A stretch of 64,000 bases of DNA from Pseudomonas sp. 2FG (lineage in GTDB: Bacteria > Pseudomonadota > Gammaproteobacteria > Pseudomonadales > Pseudomonadaceae): NCBI RefSeq assembly GCF_005502935.1, contig NZ_SCMP01000003.1, positions 1-64,000 on the forward strand, in the 5' to 3' direction. This document shows, piece after piece, positions 1 through 9,451 of the stretch (its first letter is position 1; each line of letters starts with the position of its first letter). The position numbers and the translations under genes were made by a program. The notes below the pieces were generated by a model. It did no database searches and was not told where the DNA came from. It saw only the letters and a list, made by a program, of their open reading frames with translations.

Positions 1-1766
1 TCACCCAGCGGCAGGCGCTCGGCCAGCTCGGAGGAAGTGATCAGCCACTGCAACCCCGAATCTTCGACCATGTAGGCCAGGCGCTCGCGCGGGTAATCCG
101 GGTCGAGCGGCACGAAGGCACCGCCGGCTTTGAGCACCGCCAGCATGGCCACGATCATGGCGTTGCCGCGCTCAAGGGATACGCCGACGCGGGATTCGGG
201 TCGCACGCCCTGCTCCACCAGCAACCGGGCCAGGCAGTTGGCGCGGGCCTCCAGCTCGGCGAAAGAAAGCCGCTCAGCGCCATGCACCAGGGCGATGGCG
301 TCAGGACGCAGACGCGCCTGCTCGGCGATCAGCTCGGGCAGCAGGCGCGAGGCATCGAAAGCCTGGCGCGGAGTATTCCACTCGGCCAGCCGTGCCCGCT
401 CGTCAGCGGTCGCCAACGCCAGCTCGGCCAGGGTCGCCTGCGGCGTACGGGTAAAGCCATCGAGGAGTTCGAGGAAACCGGCAATCAAGCGCTCGATGCT
501 GCTAACGACGAACAGATCGGCGGCATAGGCAAAGGTGATCGACAGATCGTCACCACGGTCACGCACGGCATCCAGGGCCAGGTCGAACGGAATCTGCCGC
601 GATGGCAGCTCTTCCAGACGGGTCTCGATGCCTGGCAGCCAGCTGGCAGCCAGCGGGTGCTGGCGGCGGTAGTTAAAGGCCACCTGGAACAGCGGTTGCT
701 GACCCAGGCTGCGGCTTGGCGCCAGCTCTTCGACCAGATGCTCGAAGGGGATGTCCTGGTGGGCCTGCGCCTCTTTCAGGCCCTGGCGGGTTTGTGCCAG
801 CCAGGCACTGACGGAGCTATCCGGTTGCGGCTCGGCCTTGAGCACCAGGGTGTTGACGAAGAACCCCACCAGCCGCTCGTAACCTTTGGCACGACCGGTT
901 ACCGGCACACCGATACGCACCTCGCGCTGGCCGGACAAACGCCCAAACTGCACCTGCAGCACCGCCAGTAGCACGGTGAACAGGGTCGCGCCGCTGGCCT
1001 TGGCCAGGTCGCGCAGGCGCGCGACCAAGGCTGGTTCAACGTGCAGCGTGCGATAGGCAGCGCAGCGGGCAGCCTGGGCACTGTGTGGAAAGTCCGGCGC
1101 CAAGCTCAGCGGCGGTTGTTCGTTGCCCAGGCGCTCACGCCAGTAATCCATCTGCTCGCGGCCGGCATCGGCACCCAGCCACTCGCGCTGGCGAGCCGCG
1201 TATTCGCTGTACTGCACCTGTTGCGCAGGCATGAGCGGCTCGCGCTGCTGCAAGCGGGCGCGGTAGAACTCGGCCATTTCCTCGACCAGCACCCGTACCG
1301 ACCAGGCATCGGAGACGATGTGGTGCATGCCGACCACAAAGGCATGGCGCTGCGCGTCCAGGCGCAGCAAGGCGCAACGGATCTGCGGGCCAACAGCCAG
1401 GTCGAAGGAGCGCTCGACGAAGTCACGCGCCAGTTCGCGCACCTGCGCTTGCTGCTGCTCCAGCGGCAGGTCGCTCAGGTCGATTTCTTCCAGCGGCATC
1501 GGCATCGCTGGCAGTACGGCTTGCACAGCCACGCCGTCACGCTCGCTGAAAATGCTGCGTAGCGCCGCATGCCGCGCCACCACCTGATCCAGGCCGTGAC
1601 GCAGGCTGTCCATGTCCAGCACGCCGTCAAACCACAGCAGGCCGCCGAGGTTGTAGGCGTTACTGCCGCTTTCCAGGCGGTTGAAGAACCACAGGCGTTG
1701 CTGGGCAAAAGACAGCGGCGTCCATTCCAGGGCGGCAACAGCAGGATTCTCGGTTTGCGCGTGCAT
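1..1766 (-). CDS. Non-ribosomal peptide synthetase, first module (partial, runs off the window)
   Basis: This frame is open from an ATG at 1766 to the window edge, giving about 588 residues. It opens directly with a condensation (C) domain: LSFAQQRLWF near residue 18, a C3 motif HHIVSDA at about 148-154 (family form HHxxxDG, so Ala replaces the usual Gly), and IGVPVTGR further on. An adenylation domain follows, with LSFAELEARAN and the A2-type LKAGGAFVPLDPDYP. The domain order C-A means it would accept an upstream acyl or peptidyl unit, or act as a non-initiating subunit. An MbtH gene lies 255 bp upstream, and a Fur-controlled sigma factor and peptide exporter lie just beyond. By inference it builds a peptide siderophore. 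The A-domain specificity residues are outside the window, so the substrate cannot be read. Confidence 0.93.
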   Translation of the reverse strand, partial: MHAQTENPAVAALEWTPLSFAQQRLWFFNRLESGSNAYNLGGLLWFDGVLDMDSLRHGLDQVVARHAALRSIFSERDGVAVQAVLPAMPMPLEEIDLSDLPLEQQQAQVRELARDFVERSFDLAVGPQIRCALLRLDAQRHAFVVGMHHIVSDAWSVRVLVEEMAEFYRARLQQREPLMPAQQVQYSEYAARQREWLGADAGREQMDYWRERLGNEQPPLSLAPDFPHSAQAARCAAYRTLHVEPALVARLRDLAKASGATLFTVLLAVLQVQFGRLSGQREVRIGVPVTGRAKGYERLVGFFVNTLVLKAEPQPDSSVSAWLAQTRQGLKEAQAHQDIPFEHLVEELAPSRSLGQQPLFQVAFNYRRQHPLAASWLPGIETRLEELPSRQIPFDLALDAVRDRGDDLSITFAYAADLFVVSSIERLIAGFLELLDGFTRTPQATLAELALATADERARLAEWNTPRQAFDASRLLPELIAEQARLRPDAIALVHGAERLSFAELEARANCLARLLVEQGVRPESRVGVSLERGNAMIVAMLAVLKAGGAFVPLDPDYPRERLAYMVEDSGLQWLITSSELAERLPLG

Positions 1767-1814
1767 CAACACTACCTCGCAGAAGTGGCCTAGACGCTCA
1801 AGGGCGCACCGGCC

Positions 1815-1839
1815 GCCTCGCACCGCATAGGCGCGAGGC
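1815..1839. other. Hairpin in the mbtH-NRPS spacer
   Basis: The 7-bp arms GCCTCGC (1815-1821) and GCGAGGC (1833-1839) flank an 11-bp loop. It sits about 50-75 bp upstream of the NRPS start codon, in a 255-bp gap. There is no T tract, so it may be an mRNA structure rather than a terminator. No convincing second promoter was seen in the gap. Confidence 0.35.
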
Positions 1840-2021
1840 ATGAAATTCGATCAGAGACAGCAGCTCATCTTTCTGGAGCCGCCGGCAGGCATGCTCACCA
1901 TCCAGCCATTGCCGAGTGAAAACGTCGCTGGTTTCGCGTTACCAGGCGCCATGCAAATGCTGCGGCCCGCAAATGTAAGACATGGCGCTGGCACCGGCTT
2001 GATCCAGGCAGAACGGCCGCA

Positions 2022-2225
2022 TCAGGCGTCCATCGCCTCGCGCAGGCTACGCGGGCGCATGTCGCCCCAAACCTTGGCGATATGCGCCAGGCAGCTGGGC
2101 TTGTCGCCCTGCACGCCTACGTCCACCCAACCGGCGGGTACGGCCTTGTAGGCCGGCCAGATGGCGTACTGCTGTTCGTCGTTAATCACCACCAGGAAGG
2201 TGGTTTGCGGGCTGTCCAGACTCAT
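2022..2225 (-). CDS. mbtH: MbtH-like NRPS accessory protein
   Basis: This 67-residue protein has the usual length of the MbtH family. It shows the family signature NDEQQYAIWP (NxExQxSxWP type), then PAGW and the terminal SLREAMDA. MbtH proteins bind the adenylation domains of partner synthetases and are needed for their folding or activity. The ATG at 2225 is the only start that gives a normal N-terminus; the longer open frame upstream is not MbtH-like. It precedes the NRPS gene on the same strand, which fits one transcript. A candidate PvdS-type promoter lies about 45 bp upstream. Confidence 0.93.
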   Translation of the reverse strand: MSLDSPQTTFLVVINDEQQYAIWPAYKAVPAGWVDVGVQGDKPSCLAHIAKVWGDMRPRSLREAMDA

Positions 2226-2269
2226 GGGGATACCTTTGGGGAACAGGTTGCGGAGGGTTCGGTGTAAAG

Positions 2270-2301
2270 ACGGACTAGACTGCGAATAATTTTCATTCAG
2301 A
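2270..2301 (-). promoter_or_regulatory. Candidate PvdS-type (iron-starvation) promoter with a weak Fur-like site, upstream of mbtH
   Basis: On the minus strand, AAAAT (2289-2293) is followed after exactly 16 bp by CGT (2270-2272). The known PvdS promoter is TAAAT-N16/17-CGT, so this is one mismatch from consensus. An AT-rich imperfect inverted repeat of GAAT/ATTC form overlaps it, loosely like a Fur site. It sits between the exporter stop and the mbtH start. Functional assignment is inference. Confidence 0.45.
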
Positions 2302-2352
2302 ACCGAAAAACGTGCGCACCCGCGCCGACCGCAGCCGCCGAGGACAGCGCAG

Positions 2353-4044
2353 TCAGGCGAGCTCGTTGAGCCGCGCGCTACTGACCTGGCCGCCGATCTC
2401 GCGCACCGCATCCTCGGTGGCGCGCGCGCGGGCCTGGCCGGTCAACTCGAGCAGACGGCCGCCATCCATCTTCAGCAAACGGTCGGCCTGGTCGAAGTAG
2501 TGGTCGTCGTGGGTGATGGCGAGGATGGTCTTGCCGGCGGCTTTTAGCTGCGGCAACAACTCGCGGTAGAACAGGCGACGGAACAGCGGGTCCTGGTCGG
2601 CCGCCCATTCGTCGAGGATCAGAATGTCACGCCCCTCAAGCAGCGCCAGGAGCAACGCCAGGCGTTTGCGCTGGCCCTGGGAGAAGCGCGTATCGGCCAG
2701 GCGACCGTCGGCGAAACGCACCTTGTGGCGCAGGTGCAGGCGCTCCAGCCACTGGCCGACCAGGGACTCCTCGACTTCTGCGCCCTGCGGCCCGAGCAGG
2801 CGCGCGAACAGGTGGAAGTCGGTGAACACGCTGGCGAACAGCTGGCGGTAGGATGGCCACTGCCCGGCCTGCAACACGCGCCCGTCCAGACGGATTTCCC
2901 CGGCCGAGGGCCGATGCAGGCCGCTGAGCAAACGGGCCAGGGTCGACTTGCCGCTGCCGTTGCCACCGACCAGGAACACCAGCTCGCCGCGGCGCAGCTC
3001 AAGATCGATGGGGCCGACATCGAAGCCGGTTTCATCGCCATCCCCCGGATAGCGATACTCGACAGCCGCCAGCTGCAAGCACTGCCACGCCCCTGGATGG
3101 GCTAGCACGGCGATTTCTTCACTCTCGACCGCCAGCTCCAGGGCTTCCAGCTTGTCCAGGGAGATCCGTGCAGCCAGCAGGCTGGGTAACGCGGCAACCG
3201 TGGCAACCATGGGCGCGCGCAAAAACAGCACGGTCAGGGCGAAAGTCGCGGCGACACTGGCTTCGGCCCAGCCCAGGCCGCTGGCGCAGAAGAACACCAG
3301 GCCGATGCTGCCGAGCACCATGCAGTTGGCCCAGTTACCGGCCAGGCCATTGAAGATATCGGCGCGGGTGACATTGTCACGGTAGGCGCGGGCGTCGCGG
3401 TCGAACTCCTCATCGAACAGGCGGCGCGCGCGATCGCGGTTCAGCGCCAGCTCCTTGCGCCCGTCGATGATCGCCTGATAGTCCTGGTACAGGTGGTCCT
3501 CGGCCTCGCGCAGCAGGCGAATGTGTCGGTTGACCTTGCCGACGAAGAACCAGCCAACGATCAGCGTCAGCCCCAGCCAAGCGGCAGTAACCCCGAACAG
3601 CGCCGGTGCCAACCAGGCCAGGTAGGCGAAAGCGGCCAGGCTGAGGATCAGGCCATAGACCAGCTCCGGCAAGTAGACGAAGGCGATGGTGATATTGCGG
3701 ATGTCACTCGACAGGCTAGCGAGGATGCGCGCGCCACCGATCTGCTCCAGGCGCTCGATATCGGTATCCAGGACGCGCCGCACCAGACTACGCCGCAGGC
3801 GATAAACAAAGCCGTGACCCAGGCGGTGAAGGGCAATCTGCCCGGCCGCCGCGCACCCCAGCAGAAGTGCCAGCAAGCCGAGAAAGCGCAACAGCGTGGC
3901 GGCAAGCTCGCCCTTCAGGGTGATCAGGTTGAGGTTGATAAAGACTATTACCCCGATACTGAGCACGGCACTGCACAAGCTCAGCAAAACGATGCCGGAA
4001 AGCGGCAGACGATTATCACGGAACAGCAGTTTGAGCAGTTTCAT
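2353..4044 (-). CDS. pvdE: Cyclic peptide / siderophore ABC exporter, PvdE-SyrD type
   Basis: This 563-residue protein fuses an ABC-exporter membrane domain to its ATPase. Six hydrophobic segments span roughly residues 15-290. The nucleotide-binding domain has Walker A GGNGSGKST, the signature FSQGQRKRL, Walker B ILILDEWAADQDP and an H-loop ITHDD. The FSQGQRKRL form and overall length are typical of the cyclic-peptide transporter family (PvdE, SyrD, YojI). In pyoverdine producers PvdE moves the acylated peptide precursor across the inner membrane. It lies 49 bp downstream of the sigma factor on the same strand, so the two are probably one Fur-controlled transcript. The cargo is inferred to be the product of the neighbouring NRPS. 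Confidence 0.9.
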   Translation of the reverse strand: MKLLKLLFRDNRLPLSGIVLLSLCSAVLSIGVIVFINLNLITLKGELAATLLRFLGLLALLLGCAAAGQIALHRLGHGFVYRLRRSLVRRVLDTDIERLEQIGGARILASLSSDIRNITIAFVYLPELVYGLILSLAAFAYLAWLAPALFGVTAAWLGLTLIVGWFFVGKVNRHIRLLREAEDHLYQDYQAIIDGRKELALNRDRARRLFDEEFDRDARAYRDNVTRADIFNGLAGNWANCMVLGSIGLVFFCASGLGWAEASVAATFALTVLFLRAPMVATVAALPSLLAARISLDKLEALELAVESEEIAVLAHPGAWQCLQLAAVEYRYPGDGDETGFDVGPIDLELRRGELVFLVGGNGSGKSTLARLLSGLHRPSAGEIRLDGRVLQAGQWPSYRQLFASVFTDFHLFARLLGPQGAEVEESLVGQWLERLHLRHKVRFADGRLADTRFSQGQRKRLALLLALLEGRDILILDEWAADQDPLFRRLFYRELLPQLKAAGKTILAITHDDHYFDQADRLLKMDGGRLLELTGQARARATEDAVREIGGQVSSARLNELA

Positions 4045-4093
4045 CGAATGGCTTCCAAAACGGCGGGCAGGGTGAAAAACCAGGCTGGCGAGC

Positions 4094-4660
4094 TCAAGCG
4101 GCTTCGGCTTCGAGGCAGGCTCGACAGTGGCTCAGGGCGTCGCGCAAAAGAAAATGCACCAGGGTCGGCGATGCGTTCAGATGGCTCGCCACCTCGCGCT
4201 GGCTGTAGCCTTGCAGCTGGCTCATGGCGAATACGGTGCGGGTGCGCTCAGGCAGTTCGCCCAGGGCATGCTGCAGGCGCTGCCATTCGAGCTGACAGAT
4301 GGCGCGCTGCTCGGTGTCCGATTGCGGCGCCGGCAACTCGTCCAGCATGTCTTCACCGGCGCTGTAGCGCCCTTCCAGAAGCAACCGGCGCAAACGGTCG
4401 ATGGCCAGGTTGCGCACCATGCGAAACAGGTAGCGCAGCGGGTCCTCGATAGCGTGTCGATCGCCGCTCTCCCACAGCTTGAGGAAAGCATCCTGCACCA
4501 CATCCTCGGCGCGCGAACGGCAACTCAGCAGCGCCTGCGCAGAATCGATCAGCACCCGTCGACTCTCGATATAGAGACTCTCCAGCTCAGTCTCCCTGAC
4601 CTTGCCAGGCATGCACGTCGACATGGCGGCGTGCGTGCCCAAGCTGAAAAAACTCCCCAT
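4094..4660 (-). CDS. pvdS: ECF iron-starvation sigma factor, PvdS-like
   Basis: This 188-residue sigma-70 family protein is the same size as PvdS. Region 2 shows CRSRAEDVVQDAFLKLWE and YLFRMVRNLAIDRLRR. Region 4 ends with SPTLVHFLLRDALSHCR, close to the PvdS C-terminus. I chose the ATG at 4660 because AGGA lies 7 bp upstream; starting at 4741 would place the Fur box inside the gene, and the internal ATG at 4624 has no ribosome site. Expression should be repressed by Fur-Fe at the strong box at 4696-4714. No anti-sigma gene is next to it. The role in switching on siderophore genes is inferred from family and context. Confidence 0.9.
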   Translation of the reverse strand: MGSFFSLGTHAAMSTCMPGKVRETELESLYIESRRVLIDSAQALLSCRSRAEDVVQDAFLKLWESGDRHAIEDPLRYLFRMVRNLAIDRLRRLLLEGRYSAGEDMLDELPAPQSDTEQRAICQLEWQRLQHALGELPERTRTVFAMSQLQGYSQREVASHLNASPTLVHFLLRDALSHCRACLEAEAA

Positions 4661-4695
4661 CGACCCATCCTCGGCTGCGACCTGATGCGCATAAT

Positions 4696-4714
4696 AATGA
4701 TAATAATTATCATT
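4696..4714 (-). promoter_or_regulatory. Fur box upstream of the sigma factor gene
   Basis: The 19 bp AATGATAATAATTATCATT form a perfect 9-1-9 inverted repeat and match the classic Fur consensus (GATAATGATAATCATTATC) very closely. The site ends 35 bp upstream of the chosen start codon at 4660. This is the strongest regulatory site in the window. Confidence 0.9.
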
Positions 4715-4802
4715 ACAATGACTACGACTGAGAAAGTTCACTCGGATGGACCCGCTCCGGCATGGCGAAAGGCTTGCGCTAGAGCGTTTGCGCGATAATC
4801 AG

Positions 4803-4841
4803 GCTACTCAAGGTCAAGGCTCGGCCTTGACCTTGAGTAGC
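4803..4841. terminator. Perfect 18-bp hairpin between the efflux operon and the sigma factor
   Basis: The arms at 4803-4820 and 4824-4841 are exact reverse complements with a 3-bp loop. It lies 34 bp past the stop of the opmB-like gene, so it may end or stabilise that transcript. There is no T run on either side, so intrinsic termination is uncertain. Confidence 0.55.
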
Positions 4842-4874
4842 ACACCGCCATCGGCCAGACCGGCTTGCATATGC

Positions 4875-6341
4875 TCAGTCCGGCGTGGCCTCGTCAGCGC
4901 TCACGCCATCCCAGCCACCCCCGAGAGCGGCGATCAGCAGCACACTGGTCGTCAGGCGGTTGCCCTGCAGGGTCAGACGAGTACGCTCGTTGGACAGGGC
5001 GCTGGCCTGCACGCTGACCACGTCGGTGAACTCCACGCTGCCGGCCTGGTACTGACTGAGGATCAGCCGCAGCGACTCGCGCGCCGCCTCCAGGCCCTGC
5101 TGTTGCACCAGCGCCTCGCGCTCCAGTACGGCCAACTGCACCAGGTAGTCTTCCACCTCGCGCAAGCCTTCCAGCACGCTCAGCCGGTAGCCGGCCACGG
5201 TCTGGTCGTAGCTGGCTTCGGCCTGCTCAACCTGGGAGCGGATCAGCCCACCGTCGAACAGGTTGAGGGCGAACTGCGGACCGATCGACCAGAAACGATT
5301 GGGCAGGCTGATCCAGTCGTCGAGCCCACCGCTGCGGTAGCCGCCACTGGCGGACAGGGCCAGGTCCGGGTAATAGGCGGCCTGGGCCACGCCGATCTTG
5401 GCGTTGGCGGCGATCACCCGGCGCTCGGCCGCGGCGATATCCGGGCGCCGTTCCAGCAAGCTGGATGGCAGGCTCAGCGGCACCGTCGGCAGTTGCGGAA
5501 CCTGTTCGCGCACGGCCAACTCGAACTGCGCCGGTGCCACCCCGACCAGCACGGCCAGGGCATGCTCCAGCAGGGCGCGCGGCTGTTGCAGGTCGAGCGC
5601 CTCGGCCTCGGTGCTTTTCAGCTGGGTCAACGCCTGGGTCACGTCGGATTTCGGCACGATGCCGGCCCTGTACTGATTTTCGGCGATGCGCAAGGCCTGC
5701 TGGTAGGCGGCCACGGTCTCGTCGAGCAGGCGTTGCTGCTGGTCCAGCACCCGTAGCTGCAGGTAGCTCTGCACCAGTTCGGCCTGCTGGCTGAGGCGCA
5801 CGGCGGCGAGGTCGGCGGCGCTGGCTTGCAGGTTGGCGCTGTCGGCTTCCAGCTGGCGGCGCAGCTTGCCCCAGATATCAACTTCCCAGCTGACGCCCAG
5901 GCCAGCCTCGTAGCTCTTCGACACCTGCGCGGCATTGGCGCCGCTAACGCTGACCCCACCGGTGGTGCCGATGGTACTGTCACCCCCGCCCTGCCCCGCG
6001 CGGGTCAGGCCGCTGTTCAGCGCAAGGCTGGGGAAGAACGCCGCCCGTGCCCCGCGGGCCAGTGCCCTGGCCTGGCGGTACTGGGCGGAGGCCGAGGCCA
6101 GGCTCTGGTTATTGGCGTTGAGCCGCTCGACCAGTTGGTCCAGCTCGGCGTCGCCATACAGCGCCCACCAGTTGCCGCGCAGCACGCTGTCCGCCGGAGC
6201 CGCCGCTTTCCAGCCGGCAGCCTGCTTGAACTGCACCGACTCGGCAGAATCCGGGCGCTGGTAGTCGGGGCCGATGGCACAGGCGCCCAGGGCCAGGGTG
6301 GCGATGGCGAGGCCCAGCAGGCGAAGGAGCGAAGGCTTCAT
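4875..6341 (-). CDS. opmB: RND efflux outer-membrane factor (OpmB / NodT type lipoprotein)
   Basis: The 488-residue protein starts with a lipoprotein signal, ending in the lipobox LGAC followed by AIGPDYQRP, the usual opening of OprM-type channels. Two tandem OEP repeats follow, with LPSSLLERRPDIAAAERR in the second half and VSVQASALSNERTRL near the end. It forms the outer-membrane duct of the tripartite pump encoded just upstream. Its start codon overlaps the muxC-like stop by 4 bp, indicating translational coupling. It is the last gene of the operon. Confidence 0.92.
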   Translation of the reverse strand: MKPSLLRLLGLAIATLALGACAIGPDYQRPDSAESVQFKQAAGWKAAAPADSVLRGNWWALYGDAELDQLVERLNANNQSLASASAQYRQARALARGARAAFFPSLALNSGLTRAGQGGGDSTIGTTGGVSVSGANAAQVSKSYEAGLGVSWEVDIWGKLRRQLEADSANLQASAADLAAVRLSQQAELVQSYLQLRVLDQQQRLLDETVAAYQQALRIAENQYRAGIVPKSDVTQALTQLKSTEAEALDLQQPRALLEHALAVLVGVAPAQFELAVREQVPQLPTVPLSLPSSLLERRPDIAAAERRVIAANAKIGVAQAAYYPDLALSASGGYRSGGLDDWISLPNRFWSIGPQFALNLFDGGLIRSQVEQAEASYDQTVAGYRLSVLEGLREVEDYLVQLAVLEREALVQQQGLEAARESLRLILSQYQAGSVEFTDVVSVQASALSNERTRLTLQGNRLTTSVLLIAALGGGWDGVSADEATPD

Positions 6342-9300
6342 ACGGGCGTATCCAGGGCAGCATCGGTACGCACGCCGCGCCAGCGGTTGACACTGTGGCG
6401 CAGGCGGTCGAGATGGAGGTAGACCACCGGGGTGGTGTAGAGGGTCAGCAACTGGCTGAGCAACAGCCCCCCGACGATGGCCAGGCCCAGCGGCTGGCGC
6501 ATCTCCGCCCCTTCGCTCATGCCCAGCAGCAGCGGCAAGGCGCCGAGCATGGCGGCCAGGGTGGTCATCATGATCGGCCGGAAGCGCAGCAGGCAGGCAC
6601 GGCGGATCGACTCCTGCGGGCTGAGCTGGTCGTGGCGCTCCAGCTCCAGGGCCAGGTCGATCATCAGGATGGCGTTCTTCTTCACCACGCCGATCAGCAG
6701 GAACAGGCCGAGCAGCGAGATCAGGCTGAACTCGCCGCCGCTGAGGATGATTGCCAGCAGCGCGCCAACCCCGGCCGAGGGCAGCGTGGAGAGGATGGTC
6801 AGCGGGTGGATATAGCTCTCGTAGAGGATGCCGAGGACGATATACACCACCACCAGCGCGCTGAGGATCATCAGCGGCTGGCCCTTGGCCGCGGCCTCGA
6901 AGGCACCGCCGGTACCGCCGACCAGGCCCTGCACCTCGGTGGGCAGGTTGACCTCGGCCACCGCGCGGGCAATCGCCTGGTTGGCCTGCTCCTGGGTCAC
7001 ACCCGGGGCCAGCGAGTAACCGATGTTTTCCGCGGCGAACTGGCCCTGGTGGTTGACCCGGTCCTCCTCCAGGCTGCGCTCCCAGCGGGCGAAGCCGGAC
7101 AACGGCACCCGCGCACCAGCAGCGCTGATCACCTGGATCTGCTTCAGCGCCTCCGGGTATTCGGCGAACTTGGGATCGATCTCCATCACCACGCTGTACT
7201 GGTTGAGGCTGTCGTAGATGGTGGATATCTGCCGCTGGCTGAAGGCGTTGTTGAGCACCGCGGTGACCATCGCCATGTCCACGCCCAAGCGCTGCGCTTC
7301 GCCACGATCCACCAACAGGCGAATTTGCTGCGCACCCTCGCCTTCCTTGGCGTCAATAGCCGTCAGCTCGGGCAACGCGGCCAGGGCATCACGGACCTTG
7401 GGCAGCCAGGTACGCAGGTCGTCCAGGTTGCTGGCCAGCAGCACGTATTCGTTTTCCGAGCTGCGGCCCTGGCGGCCGCCGAACTGCAAGTCCTGATCCG
7501 GCATCAGCATCAGCCGGGCGCCCGGTACCTTGGGCAGACTGCCGTTCAGGCGTTCGATCACCTGCTGGGCGGAGGCCCCGCGCTCGGCGATAGGCTTCAG
7601 GCGCACCACCAGAAAGGCGTTGTTGATGCCGCTTTCGCCGCCGATGAAGCCCGCCACGCTCTGGATCGCCGGGTCGGCCAGCAAGGCGCGCCGATAGATA
7701 TCCATCTTCGGTTGCATGACCTTGAACGACAGGCCGTCGTCGCCGCGCACGAAGCCGATCAATTGGCCAGTGTCCTGCTGCGGCATAAAGGTTTTCGGTA
7801 CTTCGGCGAACAGCAACACGTTGCACACTATGGTCGCCAGCAGGCTGCACAGGGTCAGCCGCGAATGCCGCAGAGCCCAATCCAGGCTACACCCGTAGCC
7901 ATCCAGCAACCGTTTCTGCAAGTGCGCGCCGAACCGCTGCAGGCGGCTGGGTTGGCGCTGTTCCTTGCCCGCCTCGGCCCTGAGCCAGCGGGCGCAGAGC
8001 ATCGGCGTCAGGGTCAGCGACACCAGCATGGAAATCAGGATCGCCACGGCCAGGGTGATGGAAAACTCGCGGAACAAGTTACCGACGATGCCGCCCATAA
8101 ACAGGATGGAAACAAACACCGCGACCAGCGACAGGTTCATCGACAGCAGGGTGAAGCCGACTTCCTGGGCCCCCTTGAAGGCCGCGGCCAGGGGCTTATC
8201 GCCGGCCTCGATATGCCGCGAGATGTTCTCCAGCACCACGATGGCATCGTCCACCACCAGGCCGGTGGCGATGATCAGCGCCATCAGCGACAGGTTGTTC
8301 AGCGAGAAGTCCAGCAGGTACATCACCGCGAAGGTGCCGACCAGCGACACCGGCACCGCCAGCGCCGGGATCAACGCGGCACGCCAGCGACCAAGGAAGG
8401 CGAACACCACCAGGATCACCAGGGCCACGGCAATTAGCAGGGTGCGCTCGGCCTCATGCAGGGTGGCGCGGATCACCGGCGAACGGTCCATCGCCACTTC
8501 CAGCTGCACGCTGGACGGGATCACAGCCTGCAGCGCCGGCAGCTCGGCGCGGATGCCCTCGATAGTCTCGATGATATTGGCGCCAGGCTGGCGGTTGATC
8601 ACCATCAGCACCGCGTCAGCGTCATTGTAGAAGCCGCTGTTGTAGCGGTCCTCCACCCCATCGCGGACCTGCGCCACGTCGCCCAGACGCACCGGCGCGT
8701 GGTTCTGGTAACGAATGATCAGCGCTCGGTAATCGGCCGCCTTCACCAGTTGGTCATTGGCCTGCATCTGCCAATGGCGGTTGGCATCCTCCACCGCGCC
8801 CTTGGGCCTATCGAGGTTGGCCCGGACGATGGCGCTGCGCACCTCATCGAGGGCGATGCCGTATTGGTCGAGCTGACGCGGCTCCAGCGCCACGCGCACC
8901 GCCGGCAGCGAGCTGCCGCCAATCTGTACCTCACCGACGCCCTGCACCTGCGCCAACCTCTGCGCCAGCACGGTGGAAGCCAGGTCGTACAGCTGGCTCT
9001 TGTCCAGCACCGGCGAGGTCAGCGACAACACCATGACCGGCGCCTGCGCCGGGTTGAACTTCTTGTAGGTCGGCATGCTGCGCATGCCGCTGGGCAGCAG
9101 GTTGCGCGCGGCGTTGATCGCCGCCTGCACCTCACGGGCGGCGGCATCCACATCACGGCCAAGGTTGAACAGAATGACAATCTGCGCCCGGCCCTGGCTG
9201 CTGCGGCTGGTCATCTCGCTGATCCCGGCGATGCCGCCAAGCGCACGTTCCAGTGGCGTGGCCACGCTGGAGGCCATCACCTGCGGGCTGGCACCGGGCA

Positions 9301-9451
9301 GGTTGGCGGTGACCACGATGGCCGGAAAATCCATCTTCGGCAGCGGCGCCACCGACAACAGGCCGAAGCTGACCCCGCCGAGCAGCAGGATCGCCAGGCT
9401 CAGCAGCAGGGTGGCGACCGGGCGGCGGATAAAGGGCGCGGAGATGTTCAT
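6338..9451 (-). CDS. muxC: RND efflux inner-membrane transporter, MuxC/MdtC type
   Basis: At 1037 residues this is a full-length HAE1-family RND pump. TM1 starts with [10 protein letters not shown]. The TM4 motif [13 protein letters not shown] carries the two proton-relay Asp residues and TM10 [10 protein letters not shown] the matching Lys. Large periplasmic loops follow TM1 and TM7. It is the second of two RND genes in a row, the hallmark of MuxABC/MdtABC pumps, where two different RND subunits form a heterotrimer. The order (adaptor, B, C, outer-membrane factor) and 4-bp overlaps match those operons. In P. putida an MdtABC-OpmB pump has been linked to pyoverdine secretion, which suits the adjacent siderophore locus. 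Confidence 0.93.
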   Translation of the reverse strand: MNISAPFIRRPVATLLLSLAILLLGGVSFGLLSVAPLPKMDFPAIVVTANLPGASPQVMASSVATPLERALGGIAGISEMTSRSSQGRAQIVILFNLGRDVDAAAREVQAAINAARNLLPSGMRSMPTYKKFNPAQAPVMVLSLTSPVLDKSQLYDLASTVLAQRLAQVQGVGEVQIGGSSLPAVRVALEPRQLDQYGIALDEVRSAIVRANLDRPKGAVEDANRHWQMQANDQLVKAADYRALIIRYQNHAPVRLGDVAQVRDGVEDRYNSGFYNDADAVLMVINRQPGANIIETIEGIRAELPALQAVIPSSVQLEVAMDRSPVIRATLHEAERTLLIAVALVILVVFAFLGRWRAALIPALAVPVSLVGTFAVMYLLDFSLNNLSLMALIIATGLVVDDAIVVLENISRHIEAGDKPLAAAFKGAQEVGFTLLSMNLSLVAVFVSILFMGGIVGNLFREFSITLAVAILISMLVSLTLTPMLCARWLRAEAGKEQRQPSRLQRFGAHLQKRLLDGYGCSLDWALRHSRLTLCSLLATIVCNVLLFAEVPKTFMPQQDTGQLIGFVRGDDGLSFKVMQPKMDIYRRALLADPAIQSVAGFIGGESGINNAFLVVRLKPIAERGASAQQVIERLNGSLPKVPGARLMLMPDQDLQFGGRQGRSSENEYVLLASNLDDLRTWLPKVRDALAALPELTAIDAKEGEGAQQIRLLVDRGEAQRLGVDMAMVTAVLNNAFSQRQISTIYDSLNQYSVVMEIDPKFAEYPEALKQIQVISAAGARVPLSGFARWERSLEEDRVNHQGQFAAENIGYSLAPGVTQEQANQAIARAVAEVNLPTEVQGLVGGTGGAFEAAAKGQPLMILSALVVVYIVLGILYESYIHPLTILSTLPSAGVGALLAIILSGGEFSLISLLGLFLLIGVVKKNAILMIDLALELERHDQLSPQESIRRACLLRFRPIMMTTLAAMLGALPLLLGMSEGAEMRQPLGLAIVGGLLLSQLLTLYTTPVVYLHLDRLRHSVNRWRGVRTDAALDTPV

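Noticed and set aside
34-1765. Plus-strand open frames within the NRPS region (such as 282-971 and 1041-1562)
   Set aside because: They are shadows of the NRPS frame, which carries clear C and A domain motifs on the minus strand.
4661-4741. Longer sigma factor start at 4741
   Set aside because: It would put the Fur box inside the coding region, and the extra residues do not resemble PvdS. The ATG at 4660 has a proper ribosome site.
6395-8437. 680-codon plus-strand open frame
   Set aside because: It is the mirror of the muxC-like gene in high-GC sequence; it is rich in His, Gln and Arg and has no domain motif.
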